This document shows positions 1 to 10,560 of a stretch of DNA of 64,000 bases, piece by piece (the stretch's first letter is position 1; each line of letters opens with the position of its first letter). The translations under genes and the position numbers were made by a program. The stretch is from Rosa chinensis (lineage: Eukaryota; Streptophyta; Magnoliopsida; Rosales; Rosaceae): the NCBI RefSeq assembly GCF_002994745.2, contig NW_020126847.1, positions 62,001 to 126,000 of the forward strand. The letters are read 5' to 3'. The notes below the pieces were generated by a model that worked only from the letters and a program-made list of their open reading frames with translations, searched no databases and was not told the origin of the DNA.

Positions 1-171
1 TCGGAATCAAGGTAGTTATATCTGTCTCTTACAATATCTTTATTAATAAAGCGAGGAGGAGTTTACTATTTCTTCAATTAAAGTTTGTTAATTTTGGTCC
101 AAATAGATGATATCAAGAACTAGACTCTTGCTTTCAGTTTATTCCTTACTCTATTTGCCAATAATCTGCAG

Positions 172-251
172 GTTTCTAGTTGAATACAGCTGCTACTACC
201 ATGTCTCCCTTTGAACATGGCGAGTTTTTTGTTCTTGATGATGGTGGAGAG
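172..251 (+). pseudogene. CTP synthase exon remnant
   Basis: After an acceptor-like CAG at 169-171, the frame reads [24 protein letters not shown] and ends at a GT (252). This closely matches the conserved ammonia-ligase (synthetase) domain block of plant CTP synthase, which makes CTP from UTP, ATP and glutamine. The Asp and Gly normally found before TMSPFEHGE are replaced by Ala and Thr, and an in-frame TAG lies just upstream of the Leu. No convincing neighbouring CTP synthase exons were found in the next 2 kb. Its position inside a CACTA-like element suggests a captured, non-functional exon rather than a resident gene. Identification is from recalled family motifs, not a search. Confidence 0.72.
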
Positions 252-1890
252 GTATTTACCCTTCCTCTTTGCAATACAGTGATTTGTCTGCACATTACTA
301 ATTGACCGTGGCTTTTGAAACTATGCCACCATTATGCTTTTGAGCTTAAACTCTATACTTCATAGCTTAAATTCTATAGTTCATTTTCTTTACACTGTAT
401 GTGTGTAATGAATATTGATTATCAATATTGATGCTTCCTTATCTAATACCTTACGAATTTATTTTCACTTTTAGCAATATGTGTATGCTCTCTTGATTAG
501 ATCGATTAGTCATGGGAGATTGATTTTTACTTTCTAATGTTCATTAGAAGTTAGAACTTAGAACTATGAAGAATTTAAGCAAATTGAGGGCAAACACTTC
601 CCACAAATGAAAATAAAAATGGAATTTTTTTAATCAGAGTTGATGACCTTTGTGAGGTCACAGACTCTTTTGAATGCACGTCTAATTTTCTTCAATTTTC
701 CTACTGTTTCTCAGCAGCTAATCAGAGTTTCAAATATCCAGCAGCAGTGTGATGTGGCCATTTAAAAGCTTTATTAGGTATTACTCTTCATCAACTTCTA
801 TGTATTTAACCAAGTTTTGCATAAATTAGGAGTATGTTTCCTTGACCTGCATGTAGATGATTATCTCCTATGTTTAACATAAAAGTTTCTTAAGCTAACA
901 ATGCACTAATTATAGTGATCATGATTTTATTGTGTTTGAGAATTCTAAGAAAAGGTATTGCAACACTTCTGTTGATCATTTAAGTACAGAATAATAAGCA
1001 AGCATATGTTGAATATATGAAGATTAGCAATTGATCATTTACTGATGTTAAGCTTAGTGCTTAGTGCTTGTCCATGTTAATAAATGGTTTTCATTTGCTG
1101 ATGTCAGTGCTTGTATCCAACTTTGTTTGATTTCTCTTAAGCTAGACAGTTCATTTCTATGCACTAGCTAGACAGTTCTGAATAATTGCTGATATATTTT
1201 ATTTATAATATCCAGAGTCCTTCAGTCATGGAGTACAAAGCTCTGGGTTAAATGTGAGCATCATTATATGTGTATCTGATTCATTATGTGTGTGTGGTAT
1301 ATCTATTATGCAGGTCTTATCACTGACAACTTGTAGTGCAGTAAGCTAAGCCTTAAACATACCATACATGCTAACTAAGAAACTTTTCTCTGTGAATAAC
1401 TGCATTTTACTTCAAATTTTACAATCATTATCTCTTATTGTTTTTAGTTTTGAAAATCCTTTCGATGCAGGTAATTGTTCCCTGTCATGTTTCTTCAAAC
1501 TGTATCAAAGGTGAGTCAAAGCTTTTGCATTCTATTTTTTTTTCCAGTGTTGTATTGTAGCAGATTTGAGATGTGTTATTAAGTTGGGCCTCTAATTTCT
1601 GTTAAATGTTTGGCATTTTGTTATATCTGTCAGGTAGTGGATGAAGATATTGGAGATGATGAAACCAAGTTTTGTGCCTCTATAGTCATCTAAGATCACA
1701 TAGAATATCAACGTGTAATAAGGAATTATTTAGTTGGTTTTAATTGTAGCTTAGTTAACTATTATGAGTAACAGATTTCAGTATATGTCCTCGTTTCTTT
1801 TCAATGACATTTTTTGTTCATACCAGGACTTTTTTTTTTATTGTAAATGAATGATGTTGAAATGGTTGAAAGGCAACAGATAAATATATA
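252..1890. other. AT-rich spacer, nothing firmly identified
   Basis: Non-coding, intron-like sequence with many T-rich tracts. Two short exon-like islands lie at about 1471-1510 (after GATGCAG, ending at GTGAGT) and 1634-1690 (after CTGTCAG). Neither gives a protein I recognise. Possibly intronic debris of captured genes. Confidence 0.4.
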
Positions 1891-2121
1891 GGTGGTTGAT
1901 ATGTTGTTTCTACATACTTCAAACAACAGAAAAGTAGAGTTCAAAGAGCTCTCAGACAACAGAAGTAGGTGATTGATATGTTAGTTCGACCAACTTCAAA
2001 CAACATAAAAGTGAAGTTCAAAGAGCTCTTAGACAATAGAAGTAGGTGGTTGATATGTTGTTTCTACCTACTTCAAACAACAGAAAAGTGGAGTTCAAAG
2101 AGCTCTCAGACAATAGAACAT
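1891..2121. repeat. 77-bp tandem repeat, three copies
   Basis: The phrase GGTGGTTGATATGTTG starts near 1891, 1968 (diverged) and 2045, each followed by a ..CTTCAAACAACA.. and ..TTCAAAGAGCTCT.. block. The exact spacing is 77 bp. The unit contains the degenerate CAGACAACAG subterminal motif of the CACTA-like element, so it is probably part of that element's subterminal region. Confidence 0.85.
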
Positions 2122-2747
2122 AACTAAAACAATGGTTGAAAGTACAAACAATAACAGAAAAATGAGATTGAATACTACTTCAGACAACAGAAATTTGAGT
2201 AAGACTATACTCCAAGTGACATTCAAACAACATAAAAAAAAATTTAAACTATAGTTGGAAATCAAATCTAACCACAAGAATCACAATTATCTGTAGTCCA
2301 AACAAATGTCAAACATAACTCACGATATAAATGTTGTTGCATACGAAATCAGTCGACATATAACTATCATTGTACTTTAAATCAGACGACAGAAGCATCA
2401 ACTAAGCTTAATATTAGTTCAATCAAACGACAGAAACAACAAAAACTCCGTCATCTTACCTTAACTACATCGACGGTTATTTTTTGAATCCGTTGATGAA
2501 GTGAATTTCCAACAACATTAATATGTAGTGGTATAGTGTTTCAGATGACAGATAGACCCCGATTCTTCAATATTAGGTACTTCAGACGACAGTACCTTAA
2601 ACTGAATCTGTCGTCTGAGTGCATTATCAACGACGGAGAATATCTGTCGTCTGAGTGGCTTAGAGACAGCAGCCACCTAGACAACAGATTTTTACTTCAT
2701 CAGACAACAGATCACATCTGTCGTCTGAAGGCTTTTTTGGCATAGTG

Positions 2748-3477
2748 AACCTACTGCTTCATTGCATGGCAGTATAGACTATTCGCATGGGCCACGTCCT
2801 TTCACGAAAGTATTAATTGTATGGGAATATTTACTATTCGCATGGCTGATGCTATTGTTCTCTCTAGCATAATCTTGGTAATCAAGCAAACAAATTACCA
2901 CTAATTATCAAATATTTGATAATTACTAGTATATCAAGGAATATCTAGATTTGCTTCAAGATTGCTTGGCCTCCAAGTATGCTTCATTTAGCCTCAAAAC
3001 AATATATTCTGAACTTGTCAAAAATATATAGCTTGGGCCACGGATATTGGCCCATTTTTCTTCATGCCTTGCCTTGCCAGAAAAATGTTAATTTTGGCTT
3101 CAAACAGTCACAATAAATATTTAGTGTAAGACGACTCGGTCACATTGCATCACACAAAGTTTCTGAGATTGCATATAGCAATTTTGGAGAAAGAGTGACT
3201 GAGTGAAAGAAAAGGGGTATTATGATTTAAGAACAATGACTAGATGACGGGAAAATAAGGAATAAGAAACAGCCATAGACTCCCATAGTGTATTTATTTT
3301 TAGCTCGATCAGATTCAATTGTTCTTTAGGCCCTAAAAAATTATCCCTTAACTGAACGAACTTGTCTCTAAATACAATAGTAATATTGCTCAAGTGCTAT
3401 TGTATTACTCTGCATGTTTTCCGAGGCAGGATTGCAGAAGTGCATGGTTTTGCATCAAGCAAGAGCTAGTGCACAAA
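2748..3477. other. Spacer between two CACTA ends, with an LTR-end fragment
   Basis: No coding region is recognised. TATTCGCATGG occurs twice near 2780-2850. The part at about 2970-3106 matches the 3' end of the solo LTR at 43390-45435 (listed separately). Confidence 0.4.
2970..3106 (+). mobile_element. LTR 3'-end fragment related to the solo LTR at 43390-45435
   Basis: The stretch from the TTTAGCCTC motif to the terminal TTCAAACA at 3106 parallels 45300-45435 (TTTAGCCTCTAAATAATAT..., ATATATAGCTTGGGCCAC, ..TTCAAACA). Similarity fades upstream. Only the 3' end of the LTR seems to be present, and no target duplication was found. Confidence 0.5.
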
Positions 3478-4064
3478 CATTACTACAAAAATTGAATCAT
3501 ACGACGCCTCTCAGACGACGCATTATAGTTTTCCGTCGTCTGATTGATTTTTATTTTTTTAGACGTCATTTTTATAAAATCCGTCGTCTGATATGAAATT
3601 ATAAATTAGTTCAGAAGACGTTTAATGACAGAACCATTGTATGATCCTAAAAAATTTGAACAGAAAGTTTCCCACCATGTAAGTGGTGCCAAACCGCATC
3701 TCATACCCCAAATTTCCCCCCATGTAGCACTTGATCATACGATGAAAAATAACAAAACTGTGGTCTGATCAATATGTTTGACAAAAGGAGGGAGATTTCC
3801 CACCACCAGTTTTCTCCAACTCCCCAAATAGAGAAGTCAAATTGATAGGAGACAAAAATGGCTGCATTCAGACCACATTTTTATGAAATTCTGTTGTGTG
3901 AGTCCTTGTTCGAATTAATAGGGTGTATCCAAATTAATATAGGCTGGGCTTGAAACATTAACGCTTGACGAAAAAACATAACCAAAAACCCAAAGTTCCT
4001 CACTCTCTCAACAGCGCCTCACTCTCTATCGACACAGATCCAAAACCAAAACCAAAAACCCAAA

Positions 4065-4101
<37 letters not shown>

Positions 4102-4124
4102 TCTCTCCCTCTCTCTCTCTCTCT
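4065..4124. repeat. Compound CT/CA microsatellite
   Basis: A (CT)n run, then (CA)n, then (CT)n over about 60 bp, in a pyrimidine-rich stretch like a plant 5' UTR (about 3960-4330). It precedes a possible captured first exon at 4332. Confidence 0.95.
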
Positions 4125-4331
4125 ACGTCCTCCAAAACCAGAACCTATAACCAGGACCGCCCCGCTTCAACCACATCTCTCTGTTCTCCATCAGATCCCA
4201 AACCTGGACCTCTCTCCTCTCTCCCTCTATCTTCTACACCTATTCCCCAAATCCATCATATTGAAACCCTAGACCTCTCTCTAACAACCAAACCAGTTTC
4301 CACATCTGCAAGGAGCTTCTCCGGCCCCAAA

Positions 4332-5420
4332 GATGACTCTCTTGGCTCAAATTGAGCTTTCACTTTCCAGCACCGATGGGTAAACAGTTTATCCAATTTC
4401 TCTTCCTTTCGATTTTGACCTAACTTTTTGATCTTCTGAATTTTGGGGATTTGATTTCTGATGTGATTGTTTTCTTTGTTGTAGTAAAGGGACCAAAAGG
4501 GATTTCAGCACTACAAGCACTCCACAAATGCGCCGGAGCAACCCCTTCTTCGAAACCCCGTGTCATCTCAATTGAAAGGGCTCGATCTACGGCGGACGAA
4601 TTCAAAGACTAATTGTTAGGGTTTTTGGAGGTCCATCAAGGCTAGCGGTATTGGGGCCAAGTAAATGGCGGTATCTGCCTCAGAGTTATTTGTGAATTCA
4701 ACGATGTTCCGGAGTCAGCCCCTCTTGATGGCCACTTCCTAAGATACAAGTGGTGAGTGAGATTTTCAGAATCAATTTGAGTCTGTTTCTTTATTGGTTT
4801 ATATGCTTTTCGATTTGGGTGTTTTGGGTGGTTTGATTTCAGGGTTTTGAGCTTGGTTTCGTTTTGTCAATGATTTTGGGATTGTTGTTGTTACATACAT
4901 TTTGGTGTTGGAAGGACTGTGTATAAGAGCATTAGCAACTCTTTGTCATCATGTCTATTACATTTGTTTCTTTTTGTTTATTGTTTGTGTAGAGCTCCAG
5001 GGAAAAGCCTTTCTGTATGAAATTGTGGAAAATGGGCGTAATGGTATGGAAGCCTTTTCATCATCTGTATTGCTCATCTGAACTCTAGTTTATGGTTTGG
5101 CTAATATGATTAACTGAAATGGGAATTGAATTGAAGTTTTGTAATATGGTAGTTTCCTTTCCTTTGGATTTAATGTAAGGTATTTAATTTTGATGGTAGA
5201 TCGTTGAGGTAGAGAAAGAAGACGAGAGATTGAAAAATTTGGTTGAACAGGTTGCTGGGTTTTCAAAGAGGTACTATCCCTACAAGGTCAAATTTGCACA
5301 ATTGGTACTACCCACTATTGATTCATTAATCCCTACTTTGGCTTTTCAATTCATTGTCTATATTTTGTATTCTTCCATTTTAGTTGTCTATCTTCTTTGT
5401 TCATTGCTTAATGTATCCTA
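4332..5420 (+). other. Unidentified captured gene-like segment
   Basis: A UTR-like pyrimidine-rich leader is followed by an ATG at 4333 (MTLLAQIELSLSSTDG, then stop) and by short open stretches. One at about 5202-5310 encodes VEVEKEDERLKNLVEQVAGF and continues with SKRYYPYKVKF. The peptides look like genuine exon sequence (charged, low stop density), but I do not recognise the source gene. It lies inside the CACTA element at 3478-8466 and is probably transduplicated host sequence. Confidence 0.35.
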
Positions 5421-7110
5421 ACAGTGAATACATAATAGTACCAGTATGCCATTAAAATGCATTCTTTGTTCATCACTTCATGTATTTTAACAGCAAATAC
5501 ATAATAGTAGCTGCTTTTGCCATTCTTAATGAATAATTGCATAATCTGCTGGCAGTTGATTCTTTAATCCAAATGTATCAAAGCATATTGATTGTTGATT
5601 TTCTTGCAATCCAACCTGCTAACATCACAGTGTTGCATAAGATTAACAATAATCTCTATTAAATTTTATTATAATCTAACTTACCTCCAAATTGACCAGA
5701 CTAATTCTTTTACATAGTGAGAGGAGTATTTGATTTAGCTTTTTGTTGCATGGAAATTTCACTTTCAGATTATGCAATTAGTTGTTTACAGTTTCTATCC
5801 CATTGAGAGAGATTTAGATTTGAGATTGTAGATTATATGTGCACTAACCCCTAATAAAAAAGATTAGTGATCTTTGGGGAGAATAAAGGCAAAGATCTTA
5901 TCTTTTAAAATACTTGATCAAATGAATTGGAATGTAGGCCAATGGATAGATACATAGGTATATAGGTACTGCAAATGATAACATGTTTAGTTTATATAAT
6001 TAAAATGATTTTACAAATTATTTTCATTTGATATGATAATTCAAATGATTGTTCATGATTAGTCCATGTTGAATTTCTGTGTGACTTTGAAGGTCAAAAT
6101 TTTCTCAACTCTAAATATTTAGTGTTCAAAAAGATAGAATTTGGTTTTATTGTTTTGGACTTTCGTTTGTTTTTTCTTCAATTTAGGTTACTTAAAAAAG
6201 GAAGATATTTCTGTAATTTCGGTTATAGTTTGAGTTTAGTTTGTATGTTTTGAACTTGCATCTAATTATAAATTTTTACATCCTCATCTCTGATGTAATA
6301 TAATTAGTAAATTCTTTGTCTCCTTATTGGTATGTACATGATTTTAGGCGTGGCACTAGCATAAGTATATATATAATTATCATTGTTGTGAACTCAATCC
6401 TTTTAGTGTTTATTGATGATACTTGCATATTGTGATTATTATTATTAGGGATAAATATCTAAAATTTAAACTAGATTATATATTTGAATGCAGGGATAAA
6501 TGACTTTCACACTACAGTTCACACAAAAAGTCTACAATATTGGCCTCATTACATTTTCTCAATTCAGCTTCCACGAATTATACAAATATATACTTCAAAT
6601 TTTCATCATATGCATCTGATCTTTACAACTGACTGCTTCTATTAAATATTTACAGGTCTTCATTACATGTTTACCGTCCTCAATTGGAGCTGAACTGCCT
6701 TCAATTTTTGTGCAACCAAACCAAATCATCTGTACCGTACATTACAACACCAATAATATTGTCATCATGTACAAAAACAATCACAATAGCAAATCCCGCA
6801 GCAAGGCGCGGACAAATCTTCCTAGTTGGTTCTATAGCATGGTGGTATTGCTTTCTGTTTATAGGTTGTTGGTGACTTCCTAATAGATTAAAGTTTCAGG
6901 ACTCTTGGGCATTCAATAATATATGTTACTAGATTGCATTTTACTCCTTTCTCACTTGGTATATTTGTGCTCTTAGGTATGATCATGTTCTATTTTTTGG
7001 CTTGAAATAGCATATTATGTTTTGAACATATGAAGGCACAAATCTTACCTTAGAAGGAAGAACATAAAATAGCAGTTATCATCATTACTAGAACCTCTTT
7101 TGTTTGGTTG
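5421..7110. other. AT-rich intron-like filler inside the CACTA element
   Basis: No coding similarity recognised. Composition is typical of plant introns. It leads into the splice acceptor of the methyltransferase exon at 7115. Confidence 0.5.
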
Positions 7111-7114
7111 GCAG

Positions 7115-7183
7115 GTGGTAGTCAATGTTGGCTGTGGCACAGGAATTCTTTCTATCTTTTGTGCTCAAGCTGGTGCAAAATGT
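7115..7183 (+). pseudogene. Protein arginine methyltransferase (PRMT) exon fragment
   Basis: A 69-bp exon with an intact acceptor (TTGGTTGGCAG, ending 7114) and donor (GTAAGC from 7184). It encodes VVNVGCGTGILSIFCAQAGA followed by KC. This is motif I / post-I of class I PRMTs, the GxGxG loop that binds S-adenosylmethionine; the plant family consensus is V(V/L)DVGxGTGILxxFxAQAGAK. The Asp before VGCG is Asn here. No other PRMT exons were identified around it, so it cannot encode an enzyme and is best read as a captured exon within the CACTA element. The PRMT6-like assignment is from memory. Confidence 0.75.
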
Positions 7184-7233
7184 GTAAGCACTTTACTTGA
7201 TCATTATCTTTTGCATTCAAGATATTCAACAAG

Positions 7234-7371
7234 TTTATGTCTTGTTATGTTCTCTATCCTATACTAAGAGATAACATTTCGCCACCATAGTTTCCTCTTT
7301 CTTTTATGTCTTGTTATGTTCTCTATCCTATACTAAGAGATAACATTTTTCCAGCATAGTTTCCTCTTTCT
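7234..7371. repeat. 69-bp tandem duplication
   Basis: The segment beginning TTTATGTCTTGTTATGTTCT at 7234 is repeated from 7303 with only a few differences. It lies in the intron-like sequence between two captured fragments. Confidence 0.85.
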
Positions 7372-7507
7372 TTTATCTGATACTTGATGATTATGATTGG
7401 TTCTATTTTATCTAAATATTCTTTCTATATAGGCTTCTTAGAGAAAACAATTGGTGAACTTCCTGATCTATCACCAGCGTTCAAAACTGACTGACATTTT
7501 GTTTACT

Positions 7508-7600
7508 ACAGTTTATAGGAAAGAAAGCTGCCTATGCCTTGAACGAGGGTCTGGGAGTAATTGAAGATAGATCATGTACAACGACTTATTGTATTCTTGT
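7508..7600 (+). other. Unassigned exon-like fragment
   Basis: An open stretch encodes GKKAAYALNEGLGVIEDRSC, possibly bounded by splice-like signals (GTAAGT at 7599). It may belong to the phosphofructokinase fragment that follows or to another gene. I could not assign it. Confidence 0.25.
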
Positions 7601-7659
7601 AAGTACTTTGCTTTCCCTTGCACCGACTTATTAATCTGACTTACACATGTCTAAGCCTC

Positions 7660-7796
7660 GAGCAGGACATATGGTTATTATGATTGCTGAGGGAGCAGGA
7701 CATGATCTTCTTTTAGAGAGCTTGTAATCCATGAACCAGTAAGATGAGTCAAGAAGCAACTTAAAGACGTTGGGTTATGGATATCTCAGAGGATCA
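7660..7796 (+). pseudogene. Plant 6-phosphofructokinase fragment (two short blocks)
   Basis: The first block, about 7664-7726, encodes AGHMVIMIAEGAGHDLLLES, matching the ...VVxAEGAGQ(E/D)LLxES segment of plant ATP-dependent phosphofructokinase. The second, about 7750-7796 in another frame, encodes KQLKDVGLWISQRIR, matching the nearby ..LLxDVGLWxSQ(R/K)IK.. block. The order and spacing are those of the enzyme (fructose 6-phosphate to fructose 1,6-bisphosphate, glycolysis), but the frame is broken and flanking exons are missing. A following open stretch (about 7797-7910, containing PMLDSNEAMRAAKLAKLDTS) is not assigned. Interpreted as captured, dead coding sequence inside the CACTA element. Confidence 0.65.
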
Positions 7797-8011
7797 GGGT
7801 ATTACTCGCAATCCTACAGAGTTAGTGCTTGGAAACTTCCAATGCTAGACTCCAATGAGGCCATGAGAGCAGCAAAGCTTGCAAAGCTAGACACAAGTAA
7901 ATTTCTGGATGTATTTTGCTAGGAGAGTACTATTAGATGTACTCCTTTTGGGGATAAAAGATTAACTTTGCACCATCCATTTTGGTGCATGATGTGAATT
8001 ATAACAATTTC

Positions 8012-8033
8012 TTATATATATATATATATATAT
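8012..8033. repeat. (TA)n microsatellite
   Basis: An uninterrupted TA run of about 22 bp, just before the right subterminal array of the CACTA element. Confidence 0.95.
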
Positions 8034-8466
8034 TGATAAGTTAATTTGGTCTTTTTTGATTCCACATCCAGCAAATATAATGCATTGAATCATTCTATTA
8101 GGACAACAATAACCACAAAAAAACTGTCGTATGTGCACAATAGTCACAATGACCCAAAAATAAAAACTTTCGTCTGAATGTAAACTAGATAATAGATACT
8201 TTGAAAAACTGTCGTATGAATGAAAGTCACACAACGGGTATAAAATAGAGAAACCTCTGAATTGCCTTCACACGACAGTTTCTAAAGTCGCCCGTCGTCT
8301 GAAGAATAGTCACGCAACAGCTAATGCTGCCGACATGCTGCCAAGCCCTTCACACGACGGTTCCCTACAATCGATCTTCATCAGATTGCGCCTCGATAGA
8401 CGATGCTTTGTCTCTATATCAGACGACAGTTTTTAGCCGTCGTCTGATTCAATTTTTGTAGTAGTG

Positions 8467-8886
8467 TAAAGATTCTAAAAATGTTACTGCACCCAACAAT
8501 TTATGCAATTAAATACCGATGCACCAAATCTGCAGAAGTAATAGCCCGAGTATTACTCCCTTTTCTTCTATTTTTACTTAGTCACGCCCACGGATATGAA
8601 TCTATGATAAGAAGCAAATCAGTCTGCATTTTCTCATCGAAATGGTAAAAACCCAAAATGCAAAAAGCAAACGAGTGCAAGAATTGATAGAGTACGCATT
8701 CTCCAAATACAAACAAATTAAAGCAACTAATGAACTGACTCAACGAGAGGAACACCTATTAACTGGATGAATATGCCTTATATAGAATATACAATATGCT
8801 TATATTTGCACGCCTGCTCAATCTGAACTGGTTTATCTGACTTCAGAAGTTTAGAAAAATCGAAAACCTCGATGATGCCTTGCCTT
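8467..8886. other. Spacer, 3' flank of the first UPF0496 copy
   Basis: AT-rich with no recognised element. It separates the CACTA right end from the minus-strand UPF0496 remnant and may include its 3' UTR. Confidence 0.5.
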
Positions 8887-9631
8887 CTAATTTTGTAGGT
8901 CCACTATATATTTACCTGCTTCTGTATCCAAATAGTCAAGTTGCTTTCGAAATGTTTCCATCTTATTCTTAATAGTCTTCATTGCGAAATCTACTTCTCT
9001 AGTGTTAATTGCACCCTCTACAGTCCTCAAGAGTGAATCGATTTCATTTACAACCTTATCAATGAGAAACTTAATGCTTCCCAACTCCTTTATGTTTACA
9101 ATCATATATCTCTCCTTCCATTAAGTAGTGAGCCTGAAGAGCACTTTCATGTCTTTCTTCTTCCTCTTTTGTTCGTGAGCTACATGCTTTAGAAACTTGT
9201 CGACGAACAACCATAGCGGCAGCGGCACCCATGTGTGGATGACCAATCATAGTAGCTGCCAGCGTGCCGAAAATGAGCAAAGTCGTCGCAGTGCGTTTAT
9301 TTTTCTTTGTTTTGCCTTCTTCCAGAGCATTTGCACGTTCATGCTCCTTCTCAATCTCTTCTTTCATAAGTTCAGACTTTTTGAGTGTATTTTCGTACTC
9401 CTTGTGCATAGATTCAATCTGTATGAGCAGCCTCTCAGCAGAATGGTCATCAGAGGTCTTGAGCTTCTCCAGTTTCTCCAAAATCATCCTACAGCGACTT
9501 CCTCCGACTTCAGTTCGCAGCCTGTTGTCAAAGTACTGTTGCACCGTAGATTGAATAAATTTATAACTTTCACGAGCTGATTCAACGAATGTTGGAGGTG
9601 AAAAATTCCGATTAGGAATTTGACCTAACAA
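8887..9631 (-). pseudogene. UPF0496 (DUF677, At14a-like) pseudogene, frameshifted
   Basis: Two overlapping minus-strand frames form one protein. The upstream frame (9631 down to 9071) starts MLGQIPNRNFSPPTFVESAR and holds a Lys/Glu-rich helical region, then a short hydrophobic segment (TATTLLIFGTLAATMIG...MGAAAAMVV). The downstream frame (9105 down to 8887) continues with NIKELGSIKFLIDKVVNEID and a coiled-coil tail. The order (helical N-part, central hydrophobic pair, ELxxI..LI..V helix, coiled-coil end) is that of the UPF0496 proteins elsewhere in the window. The two parts are joined by a one-base frameshift near 9080-9105, and the conserved N-terminal FD..L segment is absent. A truncated, dead or mis-sequenced paralogue. 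Confidence 0.65.
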
Positions 9632-9635
9632 TTAA

Positions 9636-10560
9636 TGCGGACAGGAGCGGAAGCTGAACCGGGGACAATCAAGAAGTTTCTATGCGTCGTTGACTTGATG
9701 TTGACGAAGCGAAGACTCTCACCGTCGCCTCCCTCTGTGGTCTCCCTACGTAAGCTCTCTCCGCAGCCTCCCTATGTGAGCTCCCTCCGTAGCCTCCCTA
9801 TGCGAGCTCCCTCCGTAGCCTCCCTATGCGAGCTCCCTCCGTAGCCTCCCTATGCGAGCTCCCTATGTAGGCTCCCTTCGTAGCTTCTCTCTGTAACCTC
9901 TCTCCGCTCCGAAACCTCCCTCTGTAATCTCCCTACGTAACCTCCCTCCGTAATCTCCCTATGTAGCCTCTTTCCGCACTCTCTCTTCGCCTCTTGAGGA
10001 AGCGGAGACTCCTCTTCGCCGTCGGTGTGTAAGAGGAGGGGGATACCTACAAAAGACTCTCCGATGCCTTAGTCAGTATTTTTCTGAGTCAGATATAGAA
10101 GTCTCAACTAGAGTTCGATGCCATACCTATTGATTCTGCTGCCCTTTTATAGGCGACTTACAACTTGGGCTGCAAGTAAACCTGCTCGGCAAGATACCAA
10201 GCACTTGGATAGCAAGTCGCCGTTAAGGCTGCACTTACTCCTGTAATAACCATCACTTATTGGCGGCCATGATTGCCACATTGAATGTCGCATTAATCGT
10301 CGCATTAACTGTCGCCCATTATTTTCCTTTAATTGCCTTGATTGTATGGCCAAATTAATTGACCACCCCCACAACGAACTTACTGAGCTCCGTCATCGCG
10401 AAGGGATTGTTCTTAGCACTTATTGACGACGCAAGAAGTGTATGTTCTTCTTACTAGCTTAGAGTTGAGGAGTGATAAAGGGAAGTTTTATTACTCTGCT
10501 GGTGGCAGAAGAAGAAGCAATTTAGTTCTTATGACAATTATCAATGTACAGAACTTGAAA
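9636..10560 (-). mobile_element. Gypsy LTR remnant, reverse orientation (Tat-like)
   Basis: On the minus strand a TATA-like CCTATAAAAGGGC (10141-10153) lies about 70 bp upstream of a block at 10055-10076. The complement of that block contains GGCATCGGAGAGT, which is also present in the Tat-like LTR at 29858-29871, where it too follows a CCTATAAAAGG box. The same promoter-to-transcript layout in both supports a related LTR in the opposite direction. No primer-binding site, TG/CA end or target duplication was found, so the limits are approximate. It abuts the truncated 5' side of the UPF0496 pseudogene. Confidence 0.5.
9720..9990. repeat. 26-bp minisatellite (CTCCCT-rich)
   Basis: Three perfect 26-bp units beginning GCTCCCTCCGTAGCCTCCCT lie at 9780, 9806 and 9832. 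Diverged half-units (CTCCCTNYGTA) spread over about 270 bp on either side. The array lies inside the reverse-oriented LTR remnant. Confidence 0.85.

Larger units (their letters stand above)
1..2747. mobile_element. CACTA-like transposon, right part (left end outside window)
   Basis: The right boundary is inferred from the terminal sequence GGCATAGTG at 2739-2747, whose complement begins CACTATGCC, the CACTA signature of the En/Spm superfamily. About 400 bp before it is packed with copies of CAGACGACAG and its complement CTGTCGTCTG in both orientations (clear at about 2570-2730), as expected of a CACTA subterminal array. No matching left end is visible, so the element either starts before base 1 or the left end is lost. 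The interior is AT-rich and holds a CTP synthase exon remnant and a 77-bp triplication. No transposase is recognisable. That bases 1-1890 belong to the same element is inference. Confidence 0.5.
3478..8466. mobile_element. Complete CACTA (En/Spm) element with captured gene fragments
   Basis: Left terminus 3478-3499 and right terminus 8445-8466 are 22-bp inverted repeats with one mismatch. The right one reads CACTACTACAAAAATTGAAT on the complement, so the ends carry the CACTA signature. Inside both ends lie repeated CCGTCGTCTGA / TCAGACGACGG motifs (about 3500-3620 and 8240-8450), the usual subterminal binding-site array. The flanking trinucleotides are AAA and TAA, compatible with a decayed 3-bp target duplication. 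No transposase is seen, so the 4989-bp element looks non-autonomous. Its interior holds exon-like pieces of at least two unrelated host genes, as in gene-capturing CACTA elements. Confidence 0.8.

Noticed and set aside
9197..9580. Plus-strand open frames over the first UPF0496 copy
   Set aside because: They are the opposite strand of the UPF0496 coding sequence; only the minus strand carries the family pattern.
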